Shown piece after piece: positions 58,412 through 64,000 of a stretch of 64,000 bases of DNA. The DNA comes from Corythoichthys intestinalis (taxonomy: Eukaryota; Chordata; Actinopteri; Syngnathiformes; Syngnathidae). The stretch lies in NCBI RefSeq assembly GCF_030265065.1, contig NC_080406.1, positions 751,501-815,500 on the forward strand. The letters run 5' to 3'. The translations under genes and the position numbers were made by a program. Position 1 is the stretch's first letter, and each line of letters begins with the position of its first letter. The notes under the pieces are model-generated. The model saw nothing but the letters and a program-made list of their open reading frames with translations, had not been told where the DNA came from and ran no database searches.

Positions 58412-58414
<3 letters not shown>
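57503..58414. mobile_element. hAT-type element (TAGGGCTGTCAAA ends), third layer
   Basis: TAGGGCTGTCAAAATTATCG at the left and ATCGTTTGACAGCCCTA at the right, flanked by ATATATAT on both sides, which lies in a (TA)n tract so the duplication cannot be told from the microsatellite. It matches the well-defined copy at 21538-22160 at the ends, but its interior is longer. An 80-bp palindrome is inserted at 58159-58238. Confidence 0.8.
58159..58238. mobile_element. 80-bp palindromic Tc1-type MITE, copy 2, fourth layer
   Basis: CAGTGGGGAGAGCAAGTATT and its inverse AATACTTGTTCTCCCCACTG, with the arms meeting near 58200 (GCCAATGGATTTTCCCATTG). TA flanks both sides. The related text GTATGTTGAATGTATATATT at 59066 shows the empty site. 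Nearly a perfect hairpin, so young. Confidence 0.9.
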
Positions 58415-58450
<36 letters not shown>

Positions 58451-58535
58451 TTTAATTAAATCGTTTTCAAATTGTATTTAACGTTACCGACAAAATATCT
58501 TACATTCATCCAGAGTCTTTAGTTTTGGCTTAAAG

Positions 58536-59090
58536 TAGGGCTATCAAATTTATCGCGTAAACGGCGGTAATTAATTTTTTTTAAATCAATCACGTTAAAA
58601 TATTTAATGCAATTAAGGCATGCGCTGCAGAACCCACTCACGCATTGTCGCGTTCAATCGATAATGGCGTCGTTTTTCCTATATATAGAGCTAACAGGCA
58701 GCGTAAAATGAGTAGAGAGAATTTTGGCAGTCATTGGAGCCTCTTTTTAATTGGCTAAAGCCTTAAAATCCCTCTCTCAACACTTAGAAATATCGTGGGG
58801 AGCAATGTGGGGAAGAATGGTAGTGGTTGATCTTTTCCTTAACAACCTATATTACTTCCCAACGCAGAGAAGATATATCAATTGGTGCTCAACAAATACA
58901 CTAGATGGCAATATTTAGTCACAATATACAATGTCACATGTATCCTTTAAGAATGACAAGTCTTTCTGTCCGTGGATCCCTCTCACAGAAAGAATGTTAA
59001 TAATGTAAATGCCATCTTGAGGATTTATTGTCATAATAAACAAATACAGTACCTATGTACTGTATGTTGAATGTATATATTCGTCCGAGT
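58536..59090. mobile_element. hAT-type element (TAGGGCTGTCAAA family), partial copy
   Basis: It begins TAGGGCTATCAAATTTATCG and has the family interior (TCCGTGGATCCCTCTCACAG, CATCTTGAGGATTTATTGTC), but the right terminus is missing. It lies within the second-layer hAT at 57366-59267. Confidence 0.6.
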
Positions 59091-59619
59091 TTTATTCATT
59101 TTTTTTCTTAATGCATTGCCAAAATGTATATGATCGAGAAAAATTATCGGGAATGATTGGAATTGAATCGGGAGCAAAAAAAAAAAAGCAATCGGATCGG
59201 GAAATATCAGGATTGGCAGATACTCTAAAACGATCGGGAGCAAAAAAACATGATCGGAACAACCCTAATTCCAAGCAAAATAAATGAAGATATTACTTCC
59301 AAAGCATCTGTAATTGCAATCATTTTCTGGGAGAAATTGAGCATTATCTGACAGAAATGCAGGTGTGCCAATACTTTTGGCCAGCACTGTAAATTGAACG
59401 GGAAGTGACATGGGAATGCCCCAACATTATCAGGAAATGACTCAAAATCAATCCCTACACAATTTCGCTGGAAATTGATCAAGTTGTAGTTGTTGCTGTT
59501 ATTGCTGAGCGCAGTCATTGGATGAAGCCCAATTGCCCAATAGGAACCCCCCCCCCCCGCTCTCGTTACAGGGCGGAATTCGCTCATGGCTTTTTCCAAA
59601 AGAAGACATGAGTCAGTTC

Positions 59620-60626
59620 TAATGAAAATAAATACATCTTTATTAATTTCTCATTCCTAGCAAGTGAGCCCCCCCTGCATTGACAAAACGCGCTACACAC
59701 GCAAGCGCTCGCTAAAAGCAAATTTGGTGTGATTAGAACAATTGACAATTATGAAACAAAGTGGTGTGATGTCATCAGGACGTGACGCAGGATCATAAAA
59801 GTGAAATTTATCGTTGATGGGTCGAACGAGCGGATGGACACGACTCTTACAGTTTCATCACAGCTTAGGTCGCTAACAGCTAATGCTAAAGAGCTAGTGC
59901 AACTTGACGACAATGATAACGGTCCAATCGTGTGGCGTTAATCATCCTCCTGCTTAGAATTGAAATGGGTTTTTAACTAGTAGACGTCCAATCCATTTGA
60001 AGTAGGATTGGACGTCTAGCGCCGTCAGTAATAGCAGATGCCTTGACAATGATCAAATCTTTCAAAAATCGGTAAAGAAATAACCTTGTTATCATTTGAA
60101 TGTCAATCCAATCCATTGACTTTGATGGAAACGCCTCAGGGCGGCCATGTTGGTCAGGGCGATGATTTAATCACTAACCGTCAACGTCAGACAATGAGTT
60201 AAAAAAAATTTATTGCGAATTTAATGTAACGCTAACACGATAAAATGTCTTGGCGCGCCGTGATGCTGGTGAACAACACGCTAACAAATAATGCTAAAGA
60301 GCTAATGCTACTTTAGCGCACAAAGATATTATTCGCGTAAATGTTACGACGCACCGTATGACACACTTTGTGTTGTTACGTGATCTTGTAATGAGTTTAA
60401 AAATAAAACCAAAGTATTGCCGAAGTACTTTAAGCTTCTAATCCTCTTTGCGCTACTCGCTAACGAGTGGCGTTCCTCGGTTCTGGCACAGTAGTCGTGT
60501 TAAAAAGCTGTTAGCATGTTTTGTGCTGGAAAAAAAAAAAAAAGCTTCCCTTCCTCGGGTTTGCGGTCTCCCGCGGCAGTGTAGTCGACATTCAGTGTTG
60601 CTCTCTGACAGTGTTCCAAACGCGGC
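59620..60626 (-). other. probable 3'UTR of the gene ending at 60627
   Basis: Between the TAA at 60627-60629 and an AATAAA on the - strand at 59639-59644 lies about 1 kb. It contains fold-back repeats at 59976-60040 (TAGACGTCCAATCCATTTGA; GATTGGACGTCTAGCGCCGT, a compact two-arm copy) and 60100-60200. The assignment depends on the exon call. Confidence 0.4.
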
Positions 60627-60707
60627 TTAGGGGCGGGAAGGCCCCGTGGTCACCATTAGCTCCTTCAAGATCTCCTGCCGCACTTCCTGCGTGACGTTCT
60701 CACGGAT
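60627..60707 (-). CDS. last coding exon of an unidentified gene
   Basis: On the - strand a polypyrimidine tract and acceptor (TTTTTCACTTTAG) precede a 26-codon stretch, IRENVTQEVRQEILKELM followed by VTTGPSRP and a TAA stop. The two other frames stop at once, and the composition (Glu/Gln/Leu/Lys, helix-like and possibly coiled-coil) looks like a real C-terminus. The remaining exons must lie at higher coordinates. None is visible in 60708-64000, which is mostly Tc1 sequence. I do not recognise the protein. It could also be a chance frame behind a good acceptor. Confidence 0.45.
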   Translation of the reverse strand: MRENVTQEVRQEILKELMVTTGPSRP

Positions 60708-60709
60708 CT

Positions 60710-61275
60710 AAAGTGAAAAATCCATCACAAAGATAGCATTGGCACGCTTACACCAGGACATTATTGTCACTACCCTATTGCGACGGCGCACGTGCCAAAC
60801 TGCGTGATGGCGCTATATATCGAAATGTGATTGATTCAGCAATGGAAATACATTCTTCGAAATGGGTAGGACATGTGAAACTTGCGTCACTTTCTCTCAG
60901 ATACAAAAAATACATCATATACAGATAGTCCCCTGGTTACAAACAAGTTCTGTTGCTACGCTTGCGACGTAACCCGAATTTTCGGAATTAACCCTTTAAA
61001 TCTCAAAATAACTATCCAAAAAGTCCCAAATTTTGTTTAATGATGGAGGATACACAGCCTTCTGGTGGCGGCGCCCGGTCTGGCTGGACAGACAGTGGAG
61101 CTTACGCACTAGTCTGACATGAAAAAAGGACAGCTGCGCTCTGGTTTGGCCCACATCTGGCTGTAAGTTGTTTCAGCTAATACGCAGTATTTATGTGTAT
61201 ATATTTGTAATTTGTAGGGTTACAGCTACAGATTGTGAAGTTACGTGTGAGCAATTTGCTATGAGAATTGAAAAT
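60710..61275 (-). other. probable intron of the same gene
   Basis: No repeat or coding segment is recognised. It is bounded on the right by a Tc1 insertion. Confidence 0.3.
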
Positions 61276-61276
61276 A

Positions 61277-62782
61277 TAGTGGGGCAAATAAGTATTTAGT
61301 CAACACCAATTGTGCAAGTTCTCCTTCTTGAAAAGATTAGAGGCCTGTAATTGTCAACATGGGTAAACCTCAACCATGAGAGACAGAATGTAGAAAAAAA
61401 AACAGAAAATCACATTGTTTCATTTTTAAAGAATGTATTTCCAAATTACAGTGGAAAATAAGTATTTGGTCACCTACAGACAAGCAAGATTTCTGGCTGT
61501 CAAAGAGGTCTAACTTCTTCTAACGAGGTCTAACAAGGCTCCACTCGTTACCTGTTTTAACTCATTATCGGTATAAAAGACACCTGTCACACTCCAAACT
61601 CCACTATGGCCAAGACCAAAGAGCTGTCGAAGGATACCAGAGACAAAATTGTAGCCCTGCACCAGGCTTGGAAGACCATCTGCAATAGGTAAAACGCTTG
61701 GTGTAAAGAAATCAACTGTGGGAGCAATTATTAGAGAATGGAAGACATACAAGACCACTGATAAGCTATCTCGATCTGGGGCTCCATGCAAGATCTCACT
61801 CCGTGGCGTCAAAATGATAAGAACGGTGAGCAAAAACCCCAGAACCACACGGGGGGACCTAATGAATGACCTACAGAGAGCTGGGACCACAGTAACAAAG
61901 GCTACTATCAGGAACACAATGCACCGCCAGGGACTCAAATCCTGCACTGCCAGACGTGTCCCCCTGCTGAAGACAGTACACGTCCAGGCCCGTCTGCGGT
62001 CCTCTAGAGAGCATTTGGATGATCCAGAAGAGGACTGGGAGAATGTGTTATGGTCAGATGAAACCAAAATAGAACTTTTTGGTAGAAACACAGGTTCTCG
62101 TGTTTGGAGGAGAAAGAATACTGAATTGCATCCGAAGAACACCATGCCCACTGTGAAGCATGGGGGTGTTAACATCATGCTTTGCAAAGGGACCAGGACG
62201 ACTGATCTGTGTAAAGGAAAGAATGAATGGGGCAATGTATCGAGAGATTTTGAGTGAAAATCTCCTTCCGTCAGCAAGGGCATTGAAGATGAGACGTGGC
62301 TGGGTCTGACAATGATCCCAAACACACATCCATGGCAACAAAGGAGTGGCTTCCTATCCAGTCTCAACCCCATCGAAAATCTTTGGAGGGAGTTGAAAGT
62401 CCGTGTTGCCCAACGACAGCCCCAAAACATCACTGCTCTAGATGAGATCTGCATGGAGCAGTGGGCCAAAATACCAGCAACAGTGTGTGAAAAGCTTGTG
62501 AAGAGTGACAGAAAACGTTTGGCCTCCGTTATTGCCAACAAAGGGTATATAACAAAGTACTGAGATGAACTTTTGGTATTTTCAAAAAACTTATTTTCCA
62601 CCATGATTTGCAAATAAATTCTTTAAAAATCAAACAAAGTGATTTTCAGTTTTTTTTTTCCTCCATATTCTGTCTCTCGTGGTTGAGTTTTACCCATGTT
62701 GACAATTACAGGCCTCTCTAATATTTTCAAGTGGGAGAACTTGCACAATTAGTGGTTGACTAAATACTTATTTGCCCCACTG
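61277..62782 (+). mobile_element. Tc1/mariner element (family 'CAGTGGGGCAAATAAGTATTT'), both termini present
   Basis: TA duplications (61275-61276, 62783-62784) flank TAGTGGGGCAAATAAGTATT and the inverse ...ACTTATTTGCCCCACTG. The terminal inverted repeats are long, roughly 180-200 bp (GGCCTGTAATTGTCAACATG at the left, its inverse at the right). Total 1,506 bp, close to the usual full length. A truncated sister is at 35117-36173. Confidence 0.9.
61606..62563 (+). pseudogene. Tc1 transposase of the element above, frameshifted
   Basis: It starts [20 protein letters not shown] at 61606 and is frameshifted at about 61670. It continues as [54 protein letters not shown] and [20 protein letters not shown] (first catalytic Asp region). 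A deletion follows around KHGGVNIML, so the GCF block is damaged. It resumes as [20 protein letters not shown] to about 62563. At least three disruptions make it inactive. A 367-codon open frame on the opposite strand is the antisense shadow. Confidence 0.87.
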
Positions 62783-62784
62783 TA

Positions 62785-62929
62785 CGTTAGCATTTGTAGC
62801 ATTTAAGCTAGCGGACTTTGCTAGGTAAATTTGGCAAATTGAATCTACTAAATTTACATATTGATCAGAATAGATGGACATCAATTGTTTTGTGTCGTCT
62901 TTTGTTGTTAAAATGTGTCGTTTTGAACA
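62785..62929. other. remnant of the 2914-type hAT family
   Basis: GTAGCATTTAAGCTAGCGGA at about 62795 matches interior text of the elements at 2914 and 43123. No ends are visible. Confidence 0.4.
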
Positions 62930-62931
62930 TA

Positions 62932-64000
62932 CAGTGGTATGAAAATGTATCTGATCCTTATAAAAATCACCATCAAATGTGGTCTGATCTTTGTCAAAAT
63001 CACACAGATGAAAAAACTGTTTGCTTTAACCAAAGCCACCGGAACATTTATAGGTTTTTATATTTCAACAGAATGACAGAAGGGGGGAAAATGAGTAAGT
63101 GAACCCTCTGCCTAAGGAGACTGAAAGAACAATTGAACCCATTTTTACCAAACATTTTCAGTCTGATGGGTGATTTAAAGCTGCCCCACCCACTATAAAA
63201 CACACACCTGGTAAGAAATGTCTTGATGAGAAGCATTGTCTCATTTGCAGCACGGCTCGGTCAAAAGAGCCATCTAATGCGATCAAGGATCGTTGATTTG
63301 TATAAAGCTGGGAAAGGATACAAAACAATCTCTAAAAGTCTATATGTTCATCAATCGACAGTCAGAAAAGTTGTTTACAAATGGAGAGAGTTTGGCACTG
63401 TTGCTTCCCTCCCAAGGAGTGGCCGTCCACCAAAGATGACACCAAGAGTTCAGCACAGAATACTCAGAAACCTAGAATGTCTGCTAAAGACTTACAGAAA
63501 TCTCTGGCACAGTCCAATATCTTTGTGCACACATCAACTATAAGTCCAAGAATGGTGTTCATGGGAGGACTCCTGCCACTGCTGTCTAAAAAAAAACATT
63601 ATTGCTCGTTTAATGTTCGCAAAAAGGCACCTGGACACTCCACATAAGTATTGGCAAAATATTTTGTGGACTGATGAAACCAAAGTTGAATGGTTTGGGA
63701 GTAACAACGTCATGTGTGAAGGAAAAAAAGAACAGCAACACCGACACATCATCCCCACCGAAACATGGTGTGGGGAGCATCATGATTTGGGGCTGTTTTG
63801 CTACCTCAGGGCCGGGACAATCTGCAATCATTAATGGAAGAATGGATTCAAAAATTTTGCAGAGGCCATCTGTCAGACAGTTGAAGCTAAAAAGAGGATG
63901 GATGCTGCAACAGGACAATGATCCAAAACACAGAAGTAAATCAACTTCAGAATGGTTTCAGAAGAACAAATGACACGTTCTGGATTGGCCAAGTCAAAGT
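62932..64000 (+). pseudogene. Tc1/mariner element (family 'CAGTGGTATGAAAAAGTATC'), runs off the window
   Basis: The left terminus CAGTGGTATGAAAATGTATC follows TA. Transposase remnants include [74 protein letters not shown] and KRGWMLQQDNDPKHRSKSTS, in several frames. It is damaged by indels near 63270, 63465 and 63600. The right terminus is outside the window. Confidence 0.83.

Larger units (their letters stand above)
57366..59267. mobile_element. hAT-type element (TAGGGATGTCCCGATC-like ends), second layer
   Basis: The left end is TAAAGATGTCCCGATCGATC and, inverted, the right is TAGGGTTGTTCCGATCATGT. Flanks ATTGCAAA and ATTCCAAG each differ by one base from ATTGCAAG, the uninterrupted sequence seen in sister Tc1 copies (e.g. 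47797). It contains a hAT copy at 57503-58414 and a partial one from 58536. Confidence 0.8.

Noticed and set aside
61510-62613. 367-codon open frame on the - strand
   Set aside because: It runs antisense through a Tc1 element; the opposite strand carries the recognisable transposase.

Overview
The window is nuclear DNA of a spiny-rayed (percomorph-type) teleost fish. The evidence is the oligodendrocyte transcription factor pair olig2-olig1 in head-to-tail order, a nine-exon warm-temperature-acclimation hemopexin gene (wap65), spliceosomal introns, and a repeat population typical of fish (Rex3 LINEs, several Tc1/mariner families, many hAT-type elements). The species cannot be fixed from the sequence alone.

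Host genes are few. olig2 (TATA box at 8651, a 5'UTR exon, an intron, then one coding exon at 10095-10904, + strand) is followed 8 kb later by single-exon olig1 (18762-19400, + strand). Both encode bHLH repressors of neural-tube progenitor and oligodendrocyte fate. wap65/hpx lies on the - strand at 48171-55119. All nine of its exons join in phase to a 427-residue secreted, heme-binding, hemopexin-like protein. At the right, 60627-60707 (- strand) reads as the last coding exon of an unidentified gene whose other exons lie beyond the window. Between olig1 and wap65 there are about 28 kb with no gene I can support. Non-repetitive, GC-rich islands there and upstream of olig2 are candidate long-range enhancers.

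Most of the rest is mobile DNA, often nested. At least eight elements have hAT-like ends and a readable 8-bp target duplication. Five Tc1-like families or layouts are present, all with broken transposases. There is one nearly complete Rex3 LINE (31604-34724) and one 5'-truncated Rex3 (51278-52489). Three isolated LTR copies are present as fossils. Two stacks reach four levels (20234-23607 and 56017-59389), and another stack lies inside wap65 intron 3.

Tandem repeats are also abundant: a degenerate array built on a CACTTCCTGTTGATTTTGG-like unit in several blocks, a CCATGTGGCAAAATG minisatellite, a ~285-bp satellite, and a ~155-bp array in wap65 intron 2. A short fold-back repeat centred on GACGTC recurs at about 17 places. 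I cannot assign it to a known family, and it is the best candidate for something undescribed.
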